In this document: positions 26,589-34,747 of the stretch, piece by piece | How positions within the stretch are numbered: position 1 is the first letter of the stretch | How the letters are laid out: every line of letters begins with the position of its first letter | NCBI RefSeq assembly: GCF_040207125.1 | Contig: NZ_CP157940.1 | Span: forward strand, 3,658,001-3,722,000 | Length of the DNA stretch: 64,000 nucleotides | Source: Lacrimispora sp. BS-2 | GTDB lineage: Bacteria > Bacillota > Clostridia > Lachnospirales > Lachnospiraceae | Direction: 5' to 3' | Program-made: the position numbers and the translations under genes | The notes under the pieces: model-generated | The model's database searches: none | What the model was told of the DNA's origin: nothing | The model's input: the letters and a program-made list of their open reading frames with translations, nothing else

Positions 26589-28832
26589 ATGGCAGACATT
26601 AATGTAATTAAAGCTCAAAAGTATCTTAACGCAATGTTCGGAGGTCATCCGAGCTGGGTGGCATTAGATGAGGACGGCTATACCGGTACTGCAGTAATGC
26701 AGGGAATTATTAGAGCGTTTCAGATTCAGAATGGAATTTCCAGTATTACGGGTACAGTGGGACCGATTACGATTAACAAAATGAAAAGTTTATCAGTGAT
26801 TGAAAAAATGAATCCTGATGATGAAAGTAATATTAATGTATGTCTCATTCAGTGCGCATTGTTTTGTAAAGGGTACAATGCCGGCGGTATTACAGGTATT
26901 TATTATACTACAGGCGTTTCAGCAGTTAGAAAAATGCAGGCTGATGCAGGACTTACAGTAACAGGCAGAATTGACTGGAAAGTTTGGACAGGACTTCTTT
27001 CAATGAATTGGTTTCAAAAGGTGTTTAGAGGTGACAGTACCACACGATTGATTCAGCAGCAGTTAAATAGCGACTGGTCGGATATTATTGGCGTTGGGCC
27101 TTGTGACGGAGTGGTTTCAAGGCAGACAGCTTTGTCATTGGTAGGTGCACTTCAGGCGGCTGAAGGAGTTACGACAAATCTGATTACAGATTTAAATTCT
27201 GTAAATTTTGGAGATGCAACTACAAAAGCGTTTCCTGGGAGCCTTAAATCGGGGCAGAATTCCTCCGCGTATGTACCATTTAATAAATTAGTTCAGTATG
27301 GGCTATATTTTAACGGTTATGATCCGAGAAGGTTTGACGGAATCTTTGAAAACATAACTAGAAGCGAGGTTAAAGCTTTCCAGGAATTTTATGGTCTAAC
27401 GGGAATTGGGCTTGTAACAGAGGGGGAAGTCAATGTTTCTACTATGAAGTCACTGCTGACAAGTAAAGGGGATACTGGAAGAAAAGCCAAGGCCTGTGAT
27501 TGTGCCACTGTGTTAAACCGGCAGCAGGCTCTTGACTTAAAAAATGCTGGCTATACTCATGTTGGACGCTACCTTACGGGTTCTGTTGGGATTGAGCACA
27601 TTCCTAAGTATTTAACTCTTGAAGAGATTGGCTTTATTGAAGCGGCTGGACTTAATGTATTTCCGATTTATCAAGATGGAGGATACTATCTTAAGTATTT
27701 TCAGAATCCATCACAGGGATCGATTGATGCGCAAACAGCAGTTTTAGCAGCTGAAAGAATCGGGATTCCGGAAAATACCACAATTTATTTTGCGGTGGAC
27801 TTTGATTGCTACGAATACCAGATTACTACATTCATTATCCCGTATTTTAGACGCATTAACCTTTTCTTTAATAGTGCAAAAAACAGTAAGAAATACAAGG
27901 TGGGTATTTATGCTCCCCGTTATGTTTGTACGAAGATAAATGAACAGGGATTGGCGAAAACTTCGTTTGTGGCAGATATGTCAACCGGATTCAGCTGCAA
28001 TTTAGGCTTCCCGATTCCCTCTAACTGGGCTTTTGATCAGTTTAACGAGCAGCAATTTACCTCTTCACCTTCTTTTCCAATTGATAAAGATGCATATTCG
28101 GGAAGGGATTCAGGGGTTTTCGGCTTCGATAAAGTAAAACAGAAAACAGACGAAGAACTTCAAAAGGAAAATAGGGAAGCTCTATTGGAAATTGCAAGAA
28201 ATCAGTATATCTATGATGTATTAGATCCACTTGGCTATATGAACAAAGCGTTGGAAGTGGGCATTACCTACAATAAAAAAATTTTGCTTGATACCTATAC
28301 AGTTGGAAAAAGTGTGGTTACAATCACGGCAGCGTACTCACAAGAAATGAAAACTGTGGCAGAAACAGATTACAATATTAAAGTCGGCATTGATAATTCA
28401 GGTAGTTTAACCATGGGATGTCAGGATCAAATCAGTGAGATAACGTCCGATATTGATCTTGGTGAACTTGGAAATGGGGCTGATTTCAGCAATGTTTTGA
28501 CTAGCATTGCATTATCAGTTAAATCGGGTAACATTTCATTTGGATATGATTTTTTGACACCCAAACAGATAAAAGTTACAATTAGCGTTAGTTCCGAAGA
28601 CTTGCTGCCGGAAGTTCCGGGTTTGGAAGCTGGAATTACCGTACAAATAGAATTTAAAATTACGATCAATAATGATAGCAATGATCAGTTTGATGCAAAA
28701 GAATTTGCTGCTGTTGCTTTAAAGACCGTTGCTGTTGTAGCGATTGTTGCAGTAATTTGTCTTGTCGCCAGTACAGGAGTCGGCGCCTTATTGGAATTCT
28801 TAGCTAGTGGGGGATTTTTAGTGCTTGCATAA
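26589..28832 (+). CDS. YbfG-like DUF1906 cell-wall protein, no signal peptide
   Basis: 747 aa. The first 290 residues contain peptidoglycan-binding-like repeats (for example DGYTGTAVMQGIIRAFQIQ and FDGIFENITRSEVKAFQEFY). Residues about 300-515 are a DUF1906 (Rv2525c-like) glycoside-hydrolase-like TIM barrel, with CDCATVLNRQQALDLKNAGY, VGRYLTG, VFPIYQDGG and IYFAVDFDCYEYQI. The remainder is a beta-rich domain ending in one hydrophobic helix of about 25 residues. The layout resembles Bacillus subtilis YbfG. There is no N-terminal secretion signal, so release needs another route such as lysis or a holin. AGGAGG precedes the ATG. Expression is predicted to depend on the small sigma factor. Confidence 0.85.
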   Translation: MADINVIKAQKYLNAMFGGHPSWVALDEDGYTGTAVMQGIIRAFQIQNGISSITGTVGPITINKMKSLSVIEKMNPDDESNINVCLIQCALFCKGYNAGGITGIYYTTGVSAVRKMQADAGLTVTGRIDWKVWTGLLSMNWFQKVFRGDSTTRLIQQQLNSDWSDIIGVGPCDGVVSRQTALSLVGALQAAEGVTTNLITDLNSVNFGDATTKAFPGSLKSGQNSSAYVPFNKLVQYGLYFNGYDPRRFDGIFENITRSEVKAFQEFYGLTGIGLVTEGEVNVSTMKSLLTSKGDTGRKAKACDCATVLNRQQALDLKNAGYTHVGRYLTGSVGIEHIPKYLTLEEIGFIEAAGLNVFPIYQDGGYYLKYFQNPSQGSIDAQTAVLAAERIGIPENTTIYFAVDFDCYEYQITTFIIPYFRRINLFFNSAKNSKKYKVGIYAPRYVCTKINEQGLAKTSFVADMSTGFSCNLGFPIPSNWAFDQFNEQQFTSSPSFPIDKDAYSGRDSGVFGFDKVKQKTDEELQKENREALLEIARNQYIYDVLDPLGYMNKALEVGITYNKKILLDTYTVGKSVVTITAAYSQEMKTVAETDYNIKVGIDNSGSLTMGCQDQISEITSDIDLGELGNGADFSNVLTSIALSVKSGNISFGYDFLTPKQIKVTISVSSEDLLPEVPGLEAGITVQIEFKITINNDSNDQFDAKEFAAVALKTVAVVAIVAVICLVASTGVGALLEFLASGGFLVLA

Positions 28833-28838
28833 TTTAAA

Positions 28839-28878
28839 TACAGCGCAATATTCTGGTATATATGAATGTTGCGCTGTA
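28839..28878 (+). terminator. Stem-loop after the DUF1906 gene
   Basis: TACAGCGCAA and TTGCGCTGTA are exact 10-bp inverted copies with further inner pairing (ATATTC/GAAT). A short T-rich tail follows. Confidence 0.7.
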
Positions 28879-28904
28879 CTTTACTGCATAAAATGGATTT
28901 TTCC

Positions 28905-28933
28905 TTGACGGACAAGTATTACGGGCGTAATAT
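28905..28933 (+). promoter_or_regulatory. Promoter with embedded BlaI operator
   Basis: TTGACG (28905-28910), 17-base spacer, TAATAT (28928-28933). TATTACGGGCGTAATA (28917-28932) is a BlaI/MecI-type palindrome, TATTAC-N4-GTAATA, identical in its arms to the operator at the blaI promoter in this window, and it fills the spacer and the -10. This predicts BlaI repression of the YcxB-like gene. Confidence 0.8.
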
Positions 28934-28955
28934 ATAGAAGTAGGAGGGTTTCTTT

Positions 28956-29519
28956 ATGAAATTTACTCAAGCTTTTACAGCAGATACTTTAGCTAAGTTA
29001 GAGGTACTGTTTCGTGTAAGAACCGGTACAAAAGGCAAAATGATTCAATATGGTAAAAAGAGTATGAAGCTGTTATATGGGGTAATATCGGTATTATATC
29101 TTTGCACAATCTTATTCTATTTACTTGAAAATGCCATTACAAATTTTATGAAGGTATGCTTTTTTACCGCCGCCGGGGCCACGGTTTATGCAATTTTTTT
29201 ATTATGGTTTAGAAATTGGAACAGAAAGAGGCTGCAGGAAGTAATTCGTAAAAAATATGGTACTCCATTTTCAATGGAACTGGAGAAAGAGCATTTGATT
29301 TATAGAGAAGTTGTATATGGCTATAAAGAGATAACCTATATTATTTTTTATGATGTTTTTATCCTTATTTATGTGAGAAAAAGGATATTGATTATTCAAA
29401 ACAGTGATGGGATTTCTGATACTATTAATAAAATAATAGATGAAAATAATAATATCATGAAAATTGAGCAAAAAGCACCATTTAACTTAGATGCTTACTT
29501 TAAAGCAGATGGAATGTAA
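28956..29519 (+). CDS. Two-helix membrane protein, YcxB-like
   Basis: 187 aa. Two membrane helices at about 39-60 and 66-88, then a cytoplasmic domain with YREVVYGYKEITYIIFYDVFILIYV, which resembles the C-terminal YcxB-like domain. GGAGGG 8 bases before the ATG. The promoter contains a BlaI operator, so the gene is likely induced with BlaR1 signalling. The biochemical role is not known; the resemblance is weak. Confidence 0.7.
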   Translation: MKFTQAFTADTLAKLEVLFRVRTGTKGKMIQYGKKSMKLLYGVISVLYLCTILFYLLENAITNFMKVCFFTAAGATVYAIFLLWFRNWNRKRLQEVIRKKYGTPFSMELEKEHLIYREVVYGYKEITYIIFYDVFILIYVRKRILIIQNSDGISDTINKIIDENNNIMKIEQKAPFNLDAYFKADGM

Positions 29520-29624
29520 ACGCAGAAGGGTGGTGAAAGACGCCTAAGTATAAATATTATGCTTGTAATAGTTAAGAGAAGAAACGACAGAGAAAGAGAG
29601 GGTAAAAGATTATGAGGTATCAGG

Positions 29625-30875
29625 ATGAAAGAATTGAAATGGTCGATAGAAAAAGAGCGTAAAATAATAAGGGGGATTTTGATAGTTTTATGTATTGTAT
29701 TGAGTATGATGCTAAAATACAATCTATCCAATAACAAAGAGGGGGAAAGTTTATCCCAGAAAGAGTTATATGAGAAAGGGTATGACCTCCCAATAAATGA
29801 AAAAGACAAAAGGGAATCGGAAAAAGAATGCGAAAAAGTCATGGGGATTGTATACAAAATATATGAAAATTCAGATAAAGGAAATTCAATAAACATTACG
29901 ATTCCCGAGGAAACTGTGAAACAAATGTATGATGCCATAGCTGCTGCAGGAATCCCTGTTTCGGATAGTGGAAATAAATATGGCATGGCAAATCATAAAA
30001 AAATGGAACAGTTTTTAAACCATAGTTCCAGTGGGATAAAGTCGGAGATTGTTGTATATAGAGTACTGACAAATGGAGGCATTGCAAGGCAGAAATTTAT
30101 ATTTGATGGTAAGGATATGTATTCGTTATATACAAATGCTGTATGGAACAAAAATATGTTGATTTCAATTACGGCTACATCTTATACACGGATAAAAGAA
30201 TGGAGTTATACAGAAAAAGGCTGGTTCCGCTTCGCATATTGTGTACCGGAGTATCCCGAGGTAACGGAAATTATGAATGGAAATATGTTAATTAGAGTAA
30301 AGCCGTTTAATAGCAAATATCAAGAGATGACTGAAAAATATCTGGTGCCTGTCAGTTATCAGGGAAATAATATGCTATGTTCAAATTGGGATGAGGAACA
30401 CATGGAACATTTGGATTATACTGGACTGTTTGAATCTCTTTATTTCATAAAGTATGGGGATAAGTTACCTTTTGAACAGTATTCCTGTGGAATACCAAGA
30501 GATATGTTTGAAGATCTTATGACGGAGTACCTGCCGGTATCCAGAGAGCAGCTGGAAGAGTATGCCGTTTATAATAAAAAGAATAAAGTGTATGAGTGGG
30601 ATCGATTAGGATGCGGTAATTATTCTCCCAATGCTTTTAATTTTTCATATCCCGAAGTAACAGAAATAGGGAACAATGCGGATGGAACATTAACCTTGAC
30701 GGTGGATGCTGTATGTGAAGCATCTGACAATGATGATGCACTCACTCATAAGATTACAGTGAGATTGTTTCAAGATGGAAGTATAAAGTATCTTTCTAAT
30801 CAGATCGCTGGAGACGGGTTGCAGCGTATTCCAGCTTACCAATACAGGATTTCAAAGATTCCAGGAGATAGCTAA
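29625..30875 (+). CDS. Membrane-anchored DUF6070-like protein
   Basis: 416 aa with a single N-terminal membrane helix (about 16-32) and a large external domain. It is a paralogue of the lipoprotein at 50819: both have a YPEVTEI/YPEVIDY segment, a VRVKPLD/IRVKPFN segment followed by a Y..LPVSY/ILPIGY motif, and DGTLTLTVDAV / DGTIELTVNAV near the end. The family is of unknown function and typical of Lachnospiraceae. The start is weakly supported (GAGGTATCAGG before the ATG). Its 3' end overlaps a minus-strand 26-aa ORF. Confidence 0.65.
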   Translation: MKELKWSIEKERKIIRGILIVLCIVLSMMLKYNLSNNKEGESLSQKELYEKGYDLPINEKDKRESEKECEKVMGIVYKIYENSDKGNSINITIPEETVKQMYDAIAAAGIPVSDSGNKYGMANHKKMEQFLNHSSSGIKSEIVVYRVLTNGGIARQKFIFDGKDMYSLYTNAVWNKNMLISITATSYTRIKEWSYTEKGWFRFAYCVPEYPEVTEIMNGNMLIRVKPFNSKYQEMTEKYLVPVSYQGNNMLCSNWDEEHMEHLDYTGLFESLYFIKYGDKLPFEQYSCGIPRDMFEDLMTEYLPVSREQLEEYAVYNKKNKVYEWDRLGCGNYSPNAFNFSYPEVTEIGNNADGTLTLTVDAVCEASDNDDALTHKITVRLFQDGSIKYLSNQIAGDGLQRIPAYQYRISKIPGDS

Positions 30876-30932
30876 TATAATTGACCCAATAATTGTTGCT
30901 GTTTTTTTCAGCCGATTAAAATATCTTTTCAT
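30852..30932 (-). CDS. 26-aa membrane peptide under a sigma-type promoter
   Basis: Too short for standard gene finders. It has a basic N-terminus (MKRYFNRLKK) and one hydrophobic segment (ATIIGSIILAISW), ending NL. AAGAAGG stands 8 bases before the ATG. Sixty bases upstream on this strand is an exact TTTACA-N16-CTTCTT promoter, the same as for the sigma factor and DUF1906 genes. The charge and length suit a small toxin- or holin-like membrane peptide, but no family is recognised. The last 24 bases are antisense to the end of the DUF6070-like gene. It might instead be the stump of a longer lost gene. Confidence 0.55.
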   Translation of the reverse strand: MKRYFNRLKKTATIIGSIILAISWNL

Positions 30933-30992
30933 GGTCAGTGCCTTCTTTCTTTTCTGCACCTAATATTTTATCATAGGGCCAGTCTATTATTA

Positions 30993-31020
30993 AAGAAGGT
31001 AATTAAACAAGACATGTAAA
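30993..31020 (-). promoter_or_regulatory. Minus-strand TTTACA-N16-CTTCTT promoter
   Basis: On the minus strand TTTACA is at 31020-31015 and CTTCTT at 30998-30993 with a 16-base spacer, identical in both hexamers and in spacing to the promoters at 26514 and 37248. It points towards the 26-aa membrane peptide. Confidence 0.72.
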
Positions 31021-31042
31021 TCATTTTTTGTATATTAAATAA

Positions 31043-31074
31043 AACTTATGATGGGAAATCAAGCAAACGCTTGA
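31043..31074 (+). pseudogene. Fragment of an iorA start
   Basis: Bases 31043-31066 are identical (24 of 24) to 43469-43492 in iorA, covering codons for ELMMGNQA; the shared similarity continues as GCTT before this copy reads TGA. The translated fragment is KLMMGNQANA and then a stop. It lies just upstream of the gene at 31092 and includes the palindrome TCAAGCAAACGCTTGA. A relic of a second iorA copy or of recombination between the two sites. Confidence 0.55.
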
Positions 31075-31091
31075 ATTAAGGGGGAAAGACA

Positions 31092-32348
31092 ATGGAGAAG
31101 AGCAAGCTTTTTGTTGCAGGATTGCTTAATAGCAACTTTTTTGAAGCGTACTATATTATTGACTTGGAAAAAAAGGAAACGAAAGAAATCCTCGTTGATA
31201 ATACAAAAGAACAGGAACACCTGGTGAAAATGATTGAACGCCAGTTTCCAAAGGGTAAGCTGCCCTATGGAGCTCAGAAAACTGAGCAATTTCTTCCGTA
31301 CTTGATCAATCCCCATAGTTGCTATAAGGTAGGGGATAGAATGCTGTCGTTTATGCTTCAGGCCCCTTATTTTAGAGAAATTAATGTGAATTCTCTTGAA
31401 ACTCGTGCGATTACATATAAAGATCCCACTGATACCATATTCAGTGCTTCTTCCATTGGAAATAGAGATGATAATTTGATTTATTTATCTGTCAATTCCT
31501 CTGATGAACGTGCTGATATTTATAATGGTAAAAAGACTGAAATGGGGTTTGACTATTTAGAATACGATGTGGAAAGGCGAAGGTTTCAAGAGCAGAAACA
31601 TATTGAAAAAGGTTTGATTGATAATATGCATCAGGTAGGATACTCCAAGGAAAGATTTTTGGTATCTTTGGATATGAATATTTCTGTAAATCTTGATGTC
31701 AGTGATATGCCTGGTTTGGATAATGAAGCAGTACGGATTGAGTATAATAATGCTGATTTTCCCAAAGGAAAAATTTTTCTTTGGGATATGCAAAAAGAGA
31801 AATCACTGATTATGGAACCGCCGCTATATACACCGGCTCATGTGGAATTTGACCGGGATGACCAGTCTGTTTTTTATGTGAGCTGTCATAACATGTCAAA
31901 GTTTAAGGGCAGTATGGTACTTCACGGCCCTGGAATGATTGTGAAATATCGATATACCGATGGCATTGTTGTAAATTTAGGCTGCTTCACGGATTCCGAA
32001 TTTAACCGGATAACAACTCATAAAATTTTCTATTACAATGAAAAGCCGTTTTTGGCAGTGACAGGATACCCGAATTATCTTTATATCATTGATGCGGAGA
32101 CAATGGTTCTTGCGAATAAGATAAAATTATTTGAGGCAGAACCGTCAGTATTATATCAAGATGGATTGTTTCCCTGCATTGGAAACCGAAAGGCCCCTCT
32201 GTATTTACAGGTAAACGCAGAAGGGACGGAAGTATATTTGGTTAATAGTGATACATGTTTCTCTGTATTGTGGTTGGAAAGCAGTGTGAGCAGCTTTAAA
32301 TACACAGAAAATAATTTTGCAGTTTCAGCCCATTTTGAAATATTTTAA
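31092..32348 (+). CDS. Unknown protein, possible beta-propeller
   Basis: 418 aa, soluble, no signal peptide. Repeated strands with alternating hydrophobic residues and turns (for example MLSFMLQAPYFREINVNSLE, NLIYLSVNSSDERADIY, KIFYYNEKPFLAVTGYPNYL then YIIDAETMVLANKI, and YLQVNAEGTEVYLVNSD) suggest a beta-propeller like those of WD40/YVTN proteins. No catalytic motif is seen and the family is not recognised. AAGGGGGAAAG precedes the ATG. It converges on blaR1 and is separated from it by a strong terminator. The iorA fragment upstream suggests that the region was rearranged. Confidence 0.6.
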   Translation: MEKSKLFVAGLLNSNFFEAYYIIDLEKKETKEILVDNTKEQEHLVKMIERQFPKGKLPYGAQKTEQFLPYLINPHSCYKVGDRMLSFMLQAPYFREINVNSLETRAITYKDPTDTIFSASSIGNRDDNLIYLSVNSSDERADIYNGKKTEMGFDYLEYDVERRRFQEQKHIEKGLIDNMHQVGYSKERFLVSLDMNISVNLDVSDMPGLDNEAVRIEYNNADFPKGKIFLWDMQKEKSLIMEPPLYTPAHVEFDRDDQSVFYVSCHNMSKFKGSMVLHGPGMIVKYRYTDGIVVNLGCFTDSEFNRITTHKIFYYNEKPFLAVTGYPNYLYIIDAETMVLANKIKLFEAEPSVLYQDGLFPCIGNRKAPLYLQVNAEGTEVYLVNSDTCFSVLWLESSVSSFKYTENNFAVSAHFEIF

Positions 32349-32380
32349 AGAGGTATGATCAAAAAGGGAATTGTATTAAA

Positions 32381-32414
32381 AAATAGGCTGGTCTGGGGCT
32401 GAACCGGCCTATTT
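32381..32414. terminator. Bidirectional terminator
   Basis: AAATAGGCTGGT pairs with ACCGGCCTATTT (12 bp, one G-T) around a 10-base loop, between the converging propeller-like gene and blaR1. Confidence 0.85.
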
Positions 32415-32430
32415 CGATTTTGGGCGTTAT

Positions 32431-34194
32431 TTAATAAATCTTCAAATCGGATAATATATTTAAAGAAATTTTAGCAGCAGTGGCACCATCGCAATGATCG
32501 GTGCCTTGAATATTTGATGCAAATACATAAGTTGTACTGCTGGTTTCAACATAACCGACAAACCAGCCATTTATGAATTTACCGTTAACATTACCGGTTC
32601 CTGTCTTCCCAAAGAGTTTATTACCTTGAGAATCAGAAATAAATATAGAGTTTTTTACTGCAGCGACATTTTGAGTATCAAATCCCCAGGTGTTTTTTTG
32701 AAAATCAGTTAAAAGTTGTACCTGTTCCAGGGGAGATATTAGGAGTGATGATTCAATCCAATAGTTGGAGATACCTCCTGAAAGATCCTTATTTCCATAA
32801 GAAATCATGTCAAAGAAACTTTGCAGGCGGGAATAACCGACATTTACATCCAGATTCTGAAAATACCAGTTCACTGATTTTGCCATTGCACTTTTTAACG
32901 TTTGATTTTGATTCCAGTTATTATGGCTGTAATGTTCCCCGGACCACGCCTGTACGTTGCTGCCCGGTGTTATTATATGGTTTTCTAATGCTGCAAGTGC
33001 ACTATATATCTTGTATGTAGAATCCGGTGATGTACGGACTACGCATTTGTCTGCATTATAAAGGGAGTAGGTATCATTTTGGACATTGTACAGCACAAAG
33101 CTGCCGGCATAGCCTGAAAAATAGGAGGATAGATCCACCGTTTTATAATTCAGTTCTTTTAAACTGGCGGTATCATGAGTTGCCGCTAAAAGATTCACAG
33201 ATGGTGTGATGCAAAAGATGAATGCTGCTACACAAGAAACCAGGATAAAATCTTTTAGCCTATGAAAAGAGGTGTATTTTTTGTAATGTACGATAGCCAG
33301 ACTTCGTCGTCTGATCTGCTGATAGGAACCGCCAATATTGTATATCGCTGAAAACGTTTGTTTTGAGACTAATTCCGCAAAGTTGATCAAAGCATTCCCA
33401 TAGTCAGAATAAGCATGAGATTCAATTTTGCTCAGAACAGAAGTGTCACAGGAGACCTCCTGCACCTGGCGTAGTTCTTTCAGAAACCAGTTAATAGCTG
33501 GATTGAACCAATACAAAATTTGAATCAGGCAGATAAAGCAGTTGATTAATATGTCCTTATGGCGGTAATGCTGCAATTCATGAAGGATTATAAATCTTAG
33601 ATCACTTAAAGGGATTGCTTCTAAAGTATGTCTTGGGAGTAAAATACAAGGGTTGATTATGCCGACTATGCCAGGAGTATTTAAAGAAGCAATCTTTAAG
33701 GGTATCTTTTTATTAATTCCCATTTCTTTTAAACATTGTTCTAAAAGCTGGTTGATCGAAGCGTTTTGATTAGGAAGAGCGTATTTATTTAATAAATAAA
33801 TTTTATAATTCGTATATCCGGCTTTAAAAAAGGTATAGATCATACCTAAAATCCATATGAGGAGTAATAGGTTGCCTATAAACTTCCAATTCATTTGAGA
33901 CATACCTTCGGAATTATCAGAGAGTAAATTTAAATTATCCTCTGAAGCATTATGGCGCTCGCCTTGAAGCAGCCTTTCCTGGGACTCCCCGGATTCAAAA
34001 TAAGACTCAAAAATATTCGCATTTGTATTATGCAGGGGAATAAAAGGAAGCAGCAGTGTAATCAGCATTACTAAGCCTAAATTGTAGTGAAATCCAGGCG
34101 ATAAATATTTTTTAAATATATATACTAAGAAGTAAACAATGCCTATTATGCATGTGAGTATTATGTTGCATTTTATAAAGTTTATCGCAAACAT
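32431..34194 (-). CDS. blaR1: BlaR1/MecR1-type beta-lactam sensor protease
   Basis: 587-aa membrane sensor-transducer. Four helices in the N-terminal part enclose an M56 zinc protease with ILHELQHYRHKD (HExxH near residue 203). The external C-terminal domain is a class D beta-lactamase/penicillin-binding fold: STYK near residue 390 (acylated serine and lysine) and KTGTG near 527. Beta-lactam acylation outside triggers the inside protease and leads to loss of BlaI. It follows blaI by 2 bases with AAAGGGGG before its ATG. No beta-lactamase gene is in the window, so the regulated target must be something else. Confidence 0.93.
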   Translation of the reverse strand: MFAINFIKCNIILTCIIGIVYFLVYIFKKYLSPGFHYNLGLVMLITLLLPFIPLHNTNANIFESYFESGESQERLLQGERHNASEDNLNLLSDNSEGMSQMNWKFIGNLLLLIWILGMIYTFFKAGYTNYKIYLLNKYALPNQNASINQLLEQCLKEMGINKKIPLKIASLNTPGIVGIINPCILLPRHTLEAIPLSDLRFIILHELQHYRHKDILINCFICLIQILYWFNPAINWFLKELRQVQEVSCDTSVLSKIESHAYSDYGNALINFAELVSKQTFSAIYNIGGSYQQIRRRSLAIVHYKKYTSFHRLKDFILVSCVAAFIFCITPSVNLLAATHDTASLKELNYKTVDLSSYFSGYAGSFVLYNVQNDTYSLYNADKCVVRTSPDSTYKIYSALAALENHIITPGSNVQAWSGEHYSHNNWNQNQTLKSAMAKSVNWYFQNLDVNVGYSRLQSFFDMISYGNKDLSGGISNYWIESSLLISPLEQVQLLTDFQKNTWGFDTQNVAAVKNSIFISDSQGNKLFGKTGTGNVNGKFINGWFVGYVETSSTTYVFASNIQGTDHCDGATAAKISLNILSDLKIY

Positions 34195-34196
34195 AT

Positions 34197-34571
34197 TTAT
34201 TTCCCCCTTTCCTCTGGAGAGGTGAACAATTTTTTTAAAGCTTTTAACTGCTCATCTGAAATCTTTTCACTATGCATGTAATTGGCCATAAGTGCCGACA
34301 GATTACCATCAAAATACTGTCTGAGAAAAGTACTGCTTTTGTGTTCCAGATATTCCTTTTGAGTTATGAGGGGAGTATAAACGAAAACACGGCTTTCTTT
34401 GCTATATGTGATGGCTTTTTTCTTAACTAAACGATTTAATAGGGTATGAATTGTTTCTGGAGTCCAAGCTGTAGTGGCTAAAAGTTTTTCGGTCACATCA
34501 TTGGTGTTAATCGGTGAATATTTCCATATGATCTTCATAACTTCGTATTCTGCATCTGATATTTTTGTCAT
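34197..34571 (-). CDS. blaI: BlaI/MecI-family repressor
   Basis: 124-aa winged-helix repressor (MTKISDAEYEVMKIIWKYSP, then NTNDVTEKLL and the recognition region TPETIHTLLNRLVKKKAI). BlaR1 signalling normally cleaves it in the dimerisation helix. The start at 34571 is set by GGAGG 7 bases upstream; longer in-frame versions upstream lack a ribosome site and would run through the operator. It probably binds TATTAC-N4-GTAATA at three places in this window. Confidence 0.93.
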   Translation of the reverse strand: MTKISDAEYEVMKIIWKYSPINTNDVTEKLLATTAWTPETIHTLLNRLVKKKAITYSKESRVFVYTPLITQKEYLEHKSSTFLRQYFDGNLSALMANYMHSEKISDEQLKALKKLFTSPEERGK

Positions 34572-34588
34572 ATCCATTCCTCCATTTT

Positions 34589-34634
34589 TATTACGTCTGT
34601 AATATATTATATCTTTTTTCGTTTTGTCTGTCAA
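34589..34634 (-). promoter_or_regulatory. blaI-blaR1 promoter and operator
   Basis: On the minus strand, TTGACA (34634-34629), a 17-base spacer and TATAAT (34611-34606) form a perfect consensus promoter. The palindrome TATTACAGACGTAATA (34604-34589 on this strand) starts one base after the -10 and covers the transcription start, giving autorepression by BlaI. Confidence 0.88.
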
Positions 34635-34747
34635 ACGTGTCCCAGCTTCCAGATTATTCAATTAGAACCCCCAATTGTGCTTCACTCATGGAAAAAATGT
34701 TAAGGATATATTATCGTTATAAAAAACGTTATGGAGTGAATTAAATT

